Source of the DNA: JBKBXU01 sp046313675
Lineage (GTDB): Bacteria > Bacteroidota > Bacteroidia > Cytophagales > Cytophagaceae
Length of the DNA stretch: 21,645 bases
Direction of reading: 5' to 3'
Assembly (NCBI GenBank): GCA_046313675.1
Contig: JBKBXU010000033.1
Coordinates: 1-21,645, forward strand
A program made the position numbers and the translations under genes. Positions within the stretch are counted from its first letter, which is position 1, and every line of letters begins with the position of its first letter. Below the pieces are notes generated by a model. The model did not search any database and was not told the DNA's origin. It worked only from the letters and a program-made list of their open reading frames with translations. Shown piece after piece: positions 13,739 through 21,473 of this stretch.

Positions 13739-16453
13739 ATGAAAGAATTACCTCAGAAAGAATGGCACGCATTAGAAAGTAAGGAAGTAATTAAATTGTT
13801 GGAAACTGACCCGGAAAACGGGATCAGTGGAAAAGAAGTAGAAAAGCGTGTTAGTGATTATGGCCTGAATATTATTACACCTCAGAAAAATAAGAGCTTC
13901 CTGCGAAGATTTCTCTCACAATTTAATCAGGCTCTCATTTATATCTTATTGGTAGCCACTCTTGCCTCATTTTTATTGGAAGAGTACATTGATGGAATTG
14001 TGATCTTTGCTGTAGTCCTTATCAATGCACTTGTCGGTTTTATTCAGGAAAACAAGGCTCTTAATGCCATTGAAGCTCTTTCCAAAAGCATGACTTCCAA
14101 AAATACGGTTGTACGGGATGGTAAGAAACTAGAATTGGATTCTACTGAAATTTTACCCGGAGATCTCGTGATTTTGCAAGCCGGAGATAAGGTCCCTGCT
14201 GATATTCGGTTAATCTCCATAAAGGATCTTCGCATTGATGAATCGGTTTTAACCGGCGAGTCTGTTCCGGTTAATAAAAATGCCAATTCTCTTAAAGAGA
14301 ATATGGTGTTGGGCGATCGCTTAAATATGGCCTATGCGTCTACTATGGTAGCTTTTGGACAGGGCAAGGGGATTGTAATCGGCACGGGGGATCATACCGA
14401 GGTTGGAAGAATTTCAGGTTTTATTTCCTCTTCTACTGATATAGATACCCCTTTGACAAAAAAAATAAAAAGCTTTAGTATTCTTTTACTCTATCTAATT
14501 CTTGGCTTTGCTTTTATAAGCTTACTGGTAGGTTTGCTCCATGGAGAAGAGTTTCGTGATATTTTTATGGCTGCTGTGGCCCTTGCTGTGGCTGCCATAC
14601 CTGAAGGCCTTCCTGCTGCTGTGACGATTATGCTGGCAATTGGAGTAACGAAAATGGCCCGGCAAAAGGCCATTATCAGAAAACTTGCGGCAGTAGAGAC
14701 TCTTGGAAGTACCACCATTGTTTGTTCCGACAAAACGGGGACTCTGACTGAAAACCAAATGACTATTCAGAAGATATATGCAGGAAAAAGCATGTACGAT
14801 GTCAGTGGTTTGGGATATGCTCCGGAAGGTGAAGTTTTAAAGGATGGTAAAAAAGTAAATTTGTCAGATGATGTATCTCTGGATGAAGTGATAAAGTGTG
14901 GTATGCTTTGCAATGACAGTAATGTTGTACAAAAGAACGGCCAGTGGATGGTAAAGGGGGATCCCACGGAAGGTGCTATGGTGGTTTCAGGTTTTAAGGC
15001 GGGCTACCAATGTGAAGATCTAAATTCCAAATATCCAAGAAAAGATGCCATACCATTTGAATCAGACTATATGTACATGGCAACTTTGCATCCCTACGAA
15101 GGTAAAATGCGATGCTATATCAAAGGCTCGCTGGAGGCTCTTTTACCCAAGTGTTCTAAAACATTAAAAGCGGACGGAACAAGGGATGAAGTTGATATAG
15201 AGTTGCTTGAAGAGAAAGTGGCAGATCTTGCCGCCGATGGATTACGCGTTCTGGCATTTGCCTACAAAGACTTTGACTCAGATAAGGCCGATATAAACCA
15301 TAAGGATATAAAAGACGAACTCGTTTTTCTGGGTCTTCAGGGAATGATTGATCCTCCGAGAAAGGAAGCAATTAATGCGGTTAAGATATGTAAAAATGCC
15401 GGAATTTATGTTAAAATGATTACCGGAGACCATGCTCTTACGGCTTCTACCATAGCAGGCCAACTCGGTTTGGAAGGGAAAATGAAGGATGGCAGATTAC
15501 TTACCAAGACCGGATTGGAACTTGAAAAACTGGATAATGGCGAATTTGAAAAGGTAGCAGTAGATACAGCTGTTTTTGCCCGTGTTTCTCCTGAGCAAAA
15601 GCTGCGTCTGGTAAAAGCATTACAGAGGCAGGGGAATATAGTGGCTATGACGGGTGATGGTGTGAATGACGGGCCGGCACTTAAGCAAGCCAACATCGGT
15701 ATTGCTATGGGAATTACAGGGACAGAAGTCGCCAAGGAAGCCTCTGATATGGTTCTTACGGATGATAATTTTAAATCCATCGAAAAAGCCATCGAAGAGG
15801 GAAGGGGGGTATTTGATAACCTGGTAAAATACATCGTGTGGATACTTCCGACAAACCTTGGCCAGGGATTGGTTATTATGGTATCTATTTTACTGGGAAC
15901 GGTCTTGTATATTCAGCCCGTGCAAGCCTTGTGGATTAATATGACCACAGCCATTTTGCTTGGACTGATGCTAGCCTTTGAGCCTAAAGAACCCGGAATT
16001 ATGGATCGGAAACCAAAGCACCCCGATAAACCCATTTTGACAAGACATTTAATTATACGGACATTTCTTGTCGGTGTTTTGTTGCTGATTGCTGCAGTAT
16101 CTTTATTTTATTATGAAATAAACCTGGGCGCAAGCCTGGATGAAGCGCGTACAGTCGTAACAACGGTGTTTATCGTTTTGCAATCTTTTTACCTCGTTAA
16201 CTGTAGATCTTTATTGAAACCTCTTGGTCAGATCGGATATTTTACAAACTGGTGGATTTATGCAGGTATTGGTGTTATGCTATTGTTTCAGACAATGTTT
16301 ATTTATCTGCCTTTTATGAACGTAGCCTTTCATACCGTTCCGATCAGCTTAAATTCATGGTTAAGAGTCTTAGGGTCAGGGCTTATACTATATCTGGTGA
16401 TAGAAATTGAGAAAAAAATTGTTATAAGTTTACAGGATAAAAGTGAAAAGTGA
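13739..16453 (+). CDS. P2-type cation-transporting ATPase
   Basis: From the ATG at 13739 the protein has 904 residues; a TTG at 13715 would add eight and is unlikely. The order is: N-terminal cation-ATPase domain, two membrane helices, actuator domain with TGES (172-175), the M4 motif PEGLP (288-292), the phosphorylated Asp331 in SDKTGTLTENQ, nucleotide domain with KGDPTEG, the MITGDHALTA and AMTGDGVNDGPALK hinge motifs, then a C-terminal set of helices. It pumps a cation out of the cytoplasm with ATP. PEGLP fits Ca2+-type pumps, but M6 reads INMTTAILLGL, with Ala at the place of the calcium-coordinating Asp of SERCA (NLVSDGLPA), so the ion (Ca2+, Na+, Mn2+ or other) stays open. It is divergent from the kinase pair. 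Confidence 0.93.
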   Translation: MKELPQKEWHALESKEVIKLLETDPENGISGKEVEKRVSDYGLNIITPQKNKSFLRRFLSQFNQALIYILLVATLASFLLEEYIDGIVIFAVVLINALVGFIQENKALNAIEALSKSMTSKNTVVRDGKKLELDSTEILPGDLVILQAGDKVPADIRLISIKDLRIDESVLTGESVPVNKNANSLKENMVLGDRLNMAYASTMVAFGQGKGIVIGTGDHTEVGRISGFISSSTDIDTPLTKKIKSFSILLLYLILGFAFISLLVGLLHGEEFRDIFMAAVALAVAAIPEGLPAAVTIMLAIGVTKMARQKAIIRKLAAVETLGSTTIVCSDKTGTLTENQMTIQKIYAGKSMYDVSGLGYAPEGEVLKDGKKVNLSDDVSLDEVIKCGMLCNDSNVVQKNGQWMVKGDPTEGAMVVSGFKAGYQCEDLNSKYPRKDAIPFESDYMYMATLHPYEGKMRCYIKGSLEALLPKCSKTLKADGTRDEVDIELLEEKVADLAADGLRVLAFAYKDFDSDKADINHKDIKDELVFLGLQGMIDPPRKEAINAVKICKNAGIYVKMITGDHALTASTIAGQLGLEGKMKDGRLLTKTGLELEKLDNGEFEKVAVDTAVFARVSPEQKLRLVKALQRQGNIVAMTGDGVNDGPALKQANIGIAMGITGTEVAKEASDMVLTDDNFKSIEKAIEEGRGVFDNLVKYIVWILPTNLGQGLVIMVSILLGTVLYIQPVQALWINMTTAILLGLMLAFEPKEPGIMDRKPKHPDKPILTRHLIIRTFLVGVLLLIAAVSLFYYEINLGASLDEARTVVTTVFIVLQSFYLVNCRSLLKPLGQIGYFTNWWIYAGIGVMLLFQTMFIYLPFMNVAFHTVPISLNSWLRVLGSGLILYLVIEIEKKIVISLQDKSEK

Positions 16454-16524
16454 AATTGATAAACATTGGAGGCGCTAAAGAAGTGCCGGAAGGAAAATAA
16501 GTGTTGAATCTAAATGTAAATATC

Positions 16525-16767
16525 ATGCAGATGGAGAATGAGGTAAAACAGAATACCGGGAAGCTTAAAAGCTTTTTCAGGGAGTATGGAACCAAAAAAA
16601 ATCTAATGACAGGAGTGGGTGTGTTATCTGCCGCTACCCTGGTGGGTGTAGCAATAAGAACCAGAGGGTTCAGTAATTTCTTCAATAAAGAGGAAGTACA
16701 GCAGTTCTTTAGTAAGTTTAAAAAAGAAACACAGCAGGATACAAACATCCCTGTAACCTTAAATTAA
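16525..16767 (+). CDS. Small protein with one predicted membrane segment
   Basis: From the ATG at 16525 the product has 80 residues (MQMENEVKQNTGKL and onward). Alternative starts are GTG 16501, preceded by GGAAGGAAAA, and ATG 16531. The middle has a short hydrophobic stretch (NLMTGVGVLSAATLVGVAI) flanked by basic residues. A charged, amphipathic part with FFNKEEVQQFFSKFKKE follows. No family is recognised. It sits 71 bp after the ATPase gene on the same strand with no terminator between, and has a hairpin terminator of its own, so it may be co-transcribed with the pump. A role as a pump-associated small subunit is only a guess. Confidence 0.6.
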   Translation: MQMENEVKQNTGKLKSFFREYGTKKNLMTGVGVLSAATLVGVAIRTRGFSNFFNKEEVQQFFSKFKKETQQDTNIPVTLN

Positions 16768-16775
16768 TATAATAG

Positions 16776-16809
16776 CAGAGTGGGTAAAATTCTCACTCTG
16801 TTTCTTTTT
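16776..16809. terminator. Intrinsic terminator after the small membrane protein
   Basis: CAGAGTG (16776-16782) pairs with CACTCTG (16794-16800) around an 11-nt loop and is followed by TTTCTTTTT on the plus strand. It lies between convergent genes and overlaps the last two bases of the hydrolase gene. Confidence 0.7.
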
Positions 16810-17656
16810 ATAGACTATTGAAAAAGTCTTTAACAGCTTTGCAGGCTATAAGAAAATCATTGGGTAAATAAGTCTTTTCATAAGGATGAGATCCTCCGAA
16901 TACATGGTTGGCATCAGGTAATATTAGCAGTTGAGCTTTCTGATTCCATTTTTTCAGATCATGCGCATGGCTCACAGGAACAGATTCATCTTTTTCGCCA
17001 TGAATGATCAGCCATGGTTTATTAATTTTCGGGGCAATAAGAGGTACGCTCAGCTTTTCTTTATTTTCATCAAAATCTTTGAAAATATCAAATTTTAAAG
17101 GCATCATCTGTCCCGTACGGGAATTTTCAATATAAATTGTTCCATGCTCTTTCCAGTAGGCAATCTGCTCATTAGTATATCGGGATTCAAAATTGCTTAC
17201 GGCTGCCAGTGTAGCAAGACCTTTTATTTGACTGTTTTGAAAAGCTTTAAGTATAGCAAGATAACCACCCCGACTATGGCCGAGCAGGAAAATGTTTTTG
17301 ATAGGTTTAGCTATTAAATTGCTGCTGCCGGCAAACTCAATAACTTTCTCCAAATCTACGGATTCCTTGGAGAATGTATTTTCTGAGAACGCTTCTAAAT
17401 CAACAAACTGCTCGGGTTGTTCCGGGGTTGTTCCGTTATGAGAATAATTGAATTTTATAAAAATGAACCCTTCGGAAGCAAAGTATTCGGCCATGAGCTC
17501 AAAATAGCCCCAGTCTTTAAACCCTTTGAATCCATGGCAAAAAATAATCAGGTTTCCGCTGGAATTTTCCAGGTCATAAAGTATATCAGTTCCAAAGGGT
17601 TTCCCCTTATTGGAGGACCTCAGGATATGGTTTTTAATTTTTATTAAATTTCCCAT
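16808..17656 (-). CDS. Alpha/beta-fold hydrolase
   Basis: The 282-residue protein shows the alpha/beta-hydrolase catalytic triad: nucleophile Ser128 in FLLGHSRGGYLA, an acid Asp223 in IIHGEKDESVPV, and His251 in LPDANHVFGG. The oxyanion region is CHGFKGFKDWGYF (40-52). It has no signal peptide, so it is cytoplasmic. It resembles COG1073/dienelactone-hydrolase-like esterases or peptidases, with substrate unknown. The start ATG is at 17654-17656, 48 bp from the divergent prenyl synthase gene, with an inverted repeat filling the gap. The 3' end is convergent with the small membrane-protein gene. Confidence 0.85.
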   Translation of the reverse strand: MGNLIKIKNHILRSSNKGKPFGTDILYDLENSSGNLIIFCHGFKGFKDWGYFELMAEYFASEGFIFIKFNYSHNGTTPEQPEQFVDLEAFSENTFSKESVDLEKVIEFAGSSNLIAKPIKNIFLLGHSRGGYLAILKAFQNSQIKGLATLAAVSNFESRYTNEQIAYWKEHGTIYIENSRTGQMMPLKFDIFKDFDENKEKLSVPLIAPKINKPWLIIHGEKDESVPVSHAHDLKKWNQKAQLLILPDANHVFGGSHPYEKTYLPNDFLIACKAVKDFFNSL

Positions 17657-17657
17657 G

Positions 17658-17700
17658 CTGCAATATTAAGAAAATAACCTTTTTAATAGTAATATTGCAG
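17658..17700. promoter_or_regulatory. 11-bp inverted repeat filling the divergent promoter region
   Basis: CTGCAATATTA (17658-17668) and TAATATTGCAG (17690-17700) are perfect inverted copies separated by 21 bp. They occupy almost the whole 48-bp space between the two divergent ATG codons. The arms are spaced about three helical turns apart (centre to centre 32 bp), suited to a dimeric or looping regulator. The 21-bp spacer contains ATAACCTTTTTAAT. An operator is the likely reading; a shared hairpin in the transcripts is the alternative. Confidence 0.55.
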
Positions 17701-17704
17701 CCGA

Positions 17705-18682
17705 ATGGCTGTCGATCTGCATACAATACAGAAACCTATCATAGATGATATCCGGAACTTTGAAATCCGATTCAGAGATTCCATGAAGAGCCGGGTTATG
17801 CTTCTTGACAAGATTATGACCTATATCGTAAAGCGAAAAGGAAAGCAGCTGAGGCCAATGTTTGTTTTTCTATTGGCCAGGATCTGTGGGGATGTTAATG
17901 AATCTACCTACCGGGGGGCCGCATTAATTGAGTTACTACATACAGCCTCTCTTGTTCATGACGATGTGGTGGATGATGCCTATTCAAGGCGAGGTTTTTT
18001 TTCAATAAATGCCTTATGGAAAAATAAAATTGCAGTCCTTGTAGGAGACTATCTTCTTTCAAGGGGGATGCTTCTTTCTGTAGAAAATGAGGATTTTCGG
18101 TTATTAAAAATCGTATCCGGAGCTGTGAAAGAGATGAGTGAAGGAGAACTTCTGCAAATGGAAAAAGCAAGGAATCTGGATATAACAGAAGAAATTTATT
18201 TTGATATTATACGTCAAAAGACAGCCTCACTTATTTCATCTTGTTGTGCTGTTGGGGCTGCCTCATCCGGCGCAAGTGAAGAGGTCATCGAACGGTCTGC
18301 CTTATTTGGCCAGAAAGTTGGCCTGGCTTTCCAGATTAAAGATGATCTTTTTGATTACAGTACATCTAAAGTAATTGGTAAACCGGTTGGAATTGATATT
18401 AAGGAGAAAAAGATGACCTTGCCTCTTATCCATGCCCTGAGTAAGGCAAGTTGGTGGCAGAAAAGGAAGATTATTAATATTATCAGGAATGAAAGTGAAA
18501 AAGTTGCTAAAGTAGAAGAGGTCATTGAATTCGTAAAACAATCCGGTGGTATAGAATATGCTACCGATGTCATGAACAAAATTAAATCCGAAGCTCTCGA
18601 TATTTTGGCTGAATATCCTGATTCAACCTATAAACAATCACTGGAACAGTTAGTTATTTATACTATAGAGAGGAAAAAATAA
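17705..18682 (+). CDS. Trans-polyprenyl diphosphate synthase (long-chain isoprenoid side chain)
   Basis: The 325-residue protein has both aspartate-rich motifs of E-type prenyl synthases: DDVVDD (86-91) in LLHTASLVHDDVVDDAYSRRG and DDLFD (213-217) in FQIKDDLFDYST. KGKQLRP (45-51), GDYLLSRG and RQKTASL are the other conserved segments. It condenses isopentenyl diphosphate into a long chain, probably the octaprenyl- or heptaprenyl-type side chain of menaquinone; chain length cannot be read directly. The residues before the first Asp motif are moderate in bulk. The start at ATG 17705 agrees with the Bacteroidota family N-terminus (about 40 residues before IVKRKGKQLRP). It is divergent from the hydrolase, and 32 bp upstream of the next gene. 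Confidence 0.93.
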   Translation: MAVDLHTIQKPIIDDIRNFEIRFRDSMKSRVMLLDKIMTYIVKRKGKQLRPMFVFLLARICGDVNESTYRGAALIELLHTASLVHDDVVDDAYSRRGFFSINALWKNKIAVLVGDYLLSRGMLLSVENEDFRLLKIVSGAVKEMSEGELLQMEKARNLDITEEIYFDIIRQKTASLISSCCAVGAASSGASEEVIERSALFGQKVGLAFQIKDDLFDYSTSKVIGKPVGIDIKEKKMTLPLIHALSKASWWQKRKIINIIRNESEKVAKVEEVIEFVKQSGGIEYATDVMNKIKSEALDILAEYPDSTYKQSLEQLVIYTIERKK

Positions 18683-18714
18683 TTCCTCACTTTGTGGAAT
18701 TAAATGAAGTGGTT

Positions 18715-19158
18715 ATGGTAGGATCATTATTTCTGGGAAGAAAGAAGAAAAGGAATTTTAGTTTGGGTAGGGTTTTAAGTTTCAGAAAGAAAAAGAAGAG
18801 GAATATGAAAGCTAGGGTAAACGATTTTACAAGAAGTTTTTCCAAAAATGTTACTATTTTGTATACAATGACAGGAAAGAAGGTCGCAGTTTTTTCAAAG
18901 GATTTTAATAAATGGTATAGAAAAAGTCGTAAAAAGATGGTTCGTTCTGCCTGGTATAAGGACTGGAAGAAAGGACGTTTCTTTTCAAAGCGTTTGAATA
19001 AAGCTCAGAAGTGGACTTCGGAGCAGACATCAAAAGTTACTCGTCCGGTAGCTATTGCATATGCTAATATTAGTAAAGGGATAAGCAAAAAGTATCCAAA
19101 AGTTAAAAAGTCGTTTAATACAACTTTGGGTAACTTTTCTTTAGCACGAGTAGCATAA
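18715..19158 (+). CDS. Basic protein of unknown function
   Basis: From the ATG at 18715 the product has 147 residues; GTG 18694 (seven residues longer) and ATG 18805 are other possible starts. It is rich in Lys and Arg, starting GSLFLGRKKKRNFSLGRVLSFRKKKKR, then alternating aromatic and basic patches (FNKWYRKSRKKMVRSAWYKDWKKGRFF), and a less charged end (VTRPVAIAYANISKGISKKY). No signal peptide and no known domain is recognised. It follows the prenyl synthase gene closely on the same strand, without a clear terminator between them, and ends before a strong terminator. Nucleic-acid or membrane binding through its charge is conceivable but not shown. Confidence 0.6.
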   Translation: MVGSLFLGRKKKRNFSLGRVLSFRKKKKRNMKARVNDFTRSFSKNVTILYTMTGKKVAVFSKDFNKWYRKSRKKMVRSAWYKDWKKGRFFSKRLNKAQKWTSEQTSKVTRPVAIAYANISKGISKKYPKVKKSFNTTLGNFSLARVA

Positions 19159-19176
19159 GTTTTGATTATATAATAC

Positions 19177-19216
19177 AAAAAGGCTCTGAAGGTTATTTTA
19201 CTTTCAGGGCCTTTTT
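19177..19216 (+). terminator. Intrinsic terminator
   Basis: AAAAAGGCTCTGAA (19177-19190) pairs with TTCAGGGCCTTTTT (19203-19216), with one T-G wobble, around a 12-nt loop. It ends the prenyl synthase/basic protein unit before the MscS gene. Confidence 0.85.
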
Positions 19217-19289
19217 CTGTTATTATTCATCGTTATTTTTGACTTTGCCATGCCTGATGACTATTTTTAAATTTAATAAATTTGAAAAT

Positions 19290-20357
19290 ATGGACTATTT
19301 TTTTGAAGCAGATGTTTGGATAAGAACCGGAATAAGCGTGGCCGAGCTTGTTCTTTTTGTATTGGTTGGGTGGGGTTTAGCTTTCATCGGCCTAAAAATT
19401 TTAAACTTTATAATTCATCGTAATAATCCCTTTTTGGCCGACTCCCTTAAGCATCATGTGTATACATCGGTATATTTTATGATAATTCTTATTATCCTTA
19501 ATGTCGCCTACCCATTCATGCGATTCCCGGAACTTATAGACCTTTATATGAAGAAAGGCCTAAAGATTTTTTGGATATTTACCTTTTCCTGGGTTCTTAT
19601 AAAATTAACCTATGTGCTTCAGGATGTGGTATTTGAAAAATATACCATAGATATAGCAGACAATATGAGTCGCAGGCGAATCCGTACGCAATTTCAGTTT
19701 ATAAAAAAAATAATTATTACCATTATTTCTTTTGTTGCTTTGTCGCTGATTTTAATGACTTTTGACCGGGTAAGGGAGGTGGGAGCCAGTTTGTTAGCCT
19801 CTGCCGGAGTAGCAGGTATAATCATCGGATTTGCGGCACAACGTTCTATTGCCAATGTATTGGCGGGATTTCAGATTGCTTTTACACAACCTATCCGGAT
19901 TGATGATGTGGTAATAGTAGAAAATGAGTGGGGGAGGATAGAGGAGATTAACCTTACCTATGTAGTGGTTAAAATATGGGATCTCAGGCGCCTCGTTCTT
20001 CCGATCACCTACTTTATAGAAAAGCCTTTTCAAAACTGGACGCGTACAAATGCCGATATTTTGGGGTCGGTATTTTTATTTGTAGATTATACGGTTCCTA
20101 TAGAAGCTTTACGTGTAGAGTTGCAGCGAATACTTAATGAAGCACCTTTGTGGGATCGCAAAGTTTGTGTTTTACAGGTAACCAATACAACCGAAAAATG
20201 CATTGAGCTCAGGGCATTAATGAGTGCAAAAGATGCCGGAACAGCCTGGGATCTTCGTTGCCTGGTACGGGAAAAGCTTATAACCTTTATACAGGAGAAT
20301 TATCCAGATGCTCTGCCAAAAGTTAGGGCGGAATTGAAGGAGAAGGAGAATGGTTGA
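19290..20357 (+). CDS. MscS-family mechanosensitive ion channel
   Basis: From the ATG at 19290 the protein has 355 residues. TTG 19239 and ATG 19257 upstream would add 17 or 11 residues lacking membrane character (MTIFKFNKFEN). Predicted membrane segments lie at about 17-42, 59-76, 92-112 and 138-158. The conserved pore helix and beta-domain entry are at about 166-206: SLLASAGVAGIIIGFAAQ and then RSIANVLAGFQIAFTQPIRIDD. The beta domain continues through VENEWGRIEEINLTYVVVKIWD and LVLPITYF. The C-terminus is a short cytoplasmic alpha/beta domain. MscS channels open under membrane tension and release solutes in osmotic downshock. Transcribed alone, followed by repeat DNA. Confidence 0.9.
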   Translation: MDYFFEADVWIRTGISVAELVLFVLVGWGLAFIGLKILNFIIHRNNPFLADSLKHHVYTSVYFMIILIILNVAYPFMRFPELIDLYMKKGLKIFWIFTFSWVLIKLTYVLQDVVFEKYTIDIADNMSRRRIRTQFQFIKKIIITIISFVALSLILMTFDRVREVGASLLASAGVAGIIIGFAAQRSIANVLAGFQIAFTQPIRIDDVVIVENEWGRIEEINLTYVVVKIWDLRRLVLPITYFIEKPFQNWTRTNADILGSVFLFVDYTVPIEALRVELQRILNEAPLWDRKVCVLQVTNTTEKCIELRALMSAKDAGTAWDLRCLVREKLITFIQENYPDALPKVRAELKEKENG

Positions 20358-20425
20358 TAGGTTATTAAGGTATTAGGTTAGTGGTTAAGTTAATGGTAAA
20401 TGGTGAATAGGTTATTGAATAAAGA
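20353..20425 (+). repeat. Degenerate GGTTATT-type repeat tract downstream of the MscS gene
   Basis: Starting at the stop codon itself, the tract reads GGTTGATAGGTTATTAAGG, TATTAGGTTAGTGGTTAAG, TTAATGGTAAATGGTGAATA, GGTTATTGAATAAAG. It has the same words and the same gene-relative orientation as the tract after topA (1625-1724). It holds no gene. Confidence 0.55.
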
Positions 20426-20458
20426 TAAGGATGGTGTTTGAAATTATCCATTAAATTT

Positions 20459-20641
20459 GACCACTATACGCCGTCATTCCGGCCGCAGCTTGCGGAGAGC
20501 CGGAATCTTTTTGTAAACGTTTTTTGTAGAGTTGGATGGAAAACATTTTTTGTTTTAAATAGCACTTCAATGAGATCCCGGATAAAGTGCCTTCCCTGCC
20601 TAAGGCTTATTGCTTTTCCGGGATGACGGGCATGTGTGGTC
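20459..20641 (+). repeat. Palindromic repeat element, copy 1
   Basis: The core (20462-20631) has an outer stem CCGTC (20471-20475) with GACGG (20625-20629), a left hairpin ATTCCGG...CCGGAAT (20476-20506) containing CCGCA-GCT-TGCGG, and a right hairpin ATCCCGGA...TCCGGGAT (20575-20624). Outer ends GACCAC (20459) and GTGGTC (20636) extend the imperfect inverted repeat to 24 bp (17 matches). The middle is AT-rich and variable. There is no gene within it; an open frame across it is spurious. It ends the intergenic stretch 20358-20710, which otherwise has nothing recognised. Confidence 0.9.
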
Positions 20642-20690
20642 TTTTTTTGTTCTTATAATAGGAAATAAGAAGACAATTTTTAATATTAAA
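20632..20690 (+). repeat. Spacer of the repeat array, diverged copy
   Basis: This AT-rich stretch (GTGTGGTC..., then AAATAAGAAG... and TTTAATATTA) aligns loosely with the two nearly identical spacers at 21188-21244 and 21415-21473. It shows that copy 1 once had the same 229-bp unit as the others. It ends where the nuclease block begins. Confidence 0.6.
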
Positions 20691-20710
20691 CCAAATTTGC
20701 ATTAATTTCC

Positions 20711-21013
20711 ATGAGAGCAAAAGGCGGTTATGTTTACATAATGACCAATAAAACAAGAAAATGCCTTTACATTGGAGCAACAAATAACCTTTCCGCCAGA
20801 ACTTTGGAGCATAAAGAGGGGATTGGAAGTGTTTTTACAGCTAAATACAAATGTACTGATTTGGTATATTATGAGTGTTATGAGTGCATTGAGGCTGCAA
20901 TTGAAAGAGAAAAGAAATTAAAGAAGTGGAGGAGGGTCTGGAAAGAAGAGTTGATAAAGTCAATTAATCCAGACTTCAGAGATTTGTATGAAGAGGTTGA
21001 AGGATATGATTAA
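20711..21013 (+). CDS. Single-domain GIY-YIG endonuclease (URI domain, COG2827 type)
   Basis: The 100-residue protein is a bare GIY-YIG nuclease domain: GGYVYIM (5-11) and LYIGATNNLSAR (19-30) supply the GIY and YIG motifs and the conserved Arg30. His34 is in LEHKEG, and a catalytic Glu is in AIEREKKLKKW (Glu67 by family pattern). The end NPDFRDLYEEV is typical of the family. Such proteins cut DNA with one metal ion, but their cellular role is unknown. It starts at ATG 20711; a weak CAAATTTG box lies at 20692-20699. It sits inside a tandem array of palindromic elements, and its TAA stop is 2 bp before the next copy. That placement suggests a functional or mobility link, which is inference. 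Confidence 0.9.
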   Translation: MRAKGGYVYIMTNKTRKCLYIGATNNLSARTLEHKEGIGSVFTAKYKCTDLVYYECYECIEAAIEREKKLKKWRRVWKEELIKSINPDFRDLYEEVEGYD

Positions 21014-21015
21014 GG

Positions 21016-21187
21016 CACTATACGCCGTCATTCCGGCCGCAGCTTGCGGAGAGCCGGAATCTCTTTAGATATGTTTTTCAGGTAGCGTCGGAGAAAGAGT
21101 GTTTCTATTATTAAATAGCACTTCAATGAGATCCCGGATAAAGCGCCTTCCCCGCCTAAGGCTTATTGCTTTTCCGGGATGACGGGC
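21016..21187 (+). repeat. Palindromic repeat element, copy 2
   Basis: It has the same design as copy 1: CACTATACGCCGTCAT entry, left hairpin identical to copy 1, right hairpin ATCCCGGA (21131-21138) with TCCGGGAT (21173-21180), and GACGGGC exit. The inner pair is C21144-G21168, where copy 1 has T-G. It starts 2 bp after the nuclease stop codon. Confidence 0.93.
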
Positions 21188-21244
21188 GTGTGGTCATTTT
21201 GTTTTTCTATCAAGAAATCAGAAGTCATATTTAAATATTTAGGA
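21188..21244 (+). repeat. Array spacer between copies 2 and 3
   Basis: The 57-bp AT-rich spacer is nearly identical to the one at 21415-21473 (only GTGTGG versus GTGTTTGG and the last bases differ). No gene. Confidence 0.9.
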
Positions 21245-21414
21245 CACTATACGCCGTCATTCCGGCCGCAGCTTGCGGAGAGTCGGAATCTCTTTTGGAA
21301 GGGTATTTTTGGTAGATATGGAAGGAGGGCGTTTTTGGTTTCAACAGCACTTCAATGAGATCCCGGATAAAGTGCCTGCACCACAGCCCTCGCTACTTTT
21401 CCGGGATGACGGGC
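21245..21414 (+). repeat. Palindromic repeat element, copy 3
   Basis: It starts exactly 229 bp after copy 2. The left hairpin has CCGGAAT changed to TCGGAAT, keeping a G-T wobble. The right hairpin has a different inner sequence (CTGCACCACAGCCCTCGCTAC) but keeps pairing through T21373-A21395. The middle differs from copy 2. Confidence 0.93.
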
Positions 21415-21473
21415 GTGTTTGGTCATTTTGTTTTTCTATCAAGAAATCAGAAGTCATATTTAAATATTTAGGG
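21415..21473 (+). repeat. Array spacer between copies 3 and 4
   Basis: The 59-bp spacer is almost identical to the one at 21188-21244. It holds no gene. Confidence 0.9.

Noticed and set aside
15406..15834. 142-codon minus-strand frame inside the ATPase gene
   Set aside because: It lies entirely opposite the conserved hinge and GDGVND region of the ATPase and has no independent features.
18681..18701. Hairpin AATTCC...GGAATT just after the prenyl synthase stop as a terminator
   Set aside because: The stem is short and has no following T-run, and the next gene starts within it or right after it; a terminator is not supported.
20438..20626. Open frame of 62 codons across repeat copy 1
   Set aside because: It reads straight through the palindromic element with no start context or family resemblance; the sequence is conserved as a repeat, not as a protein.
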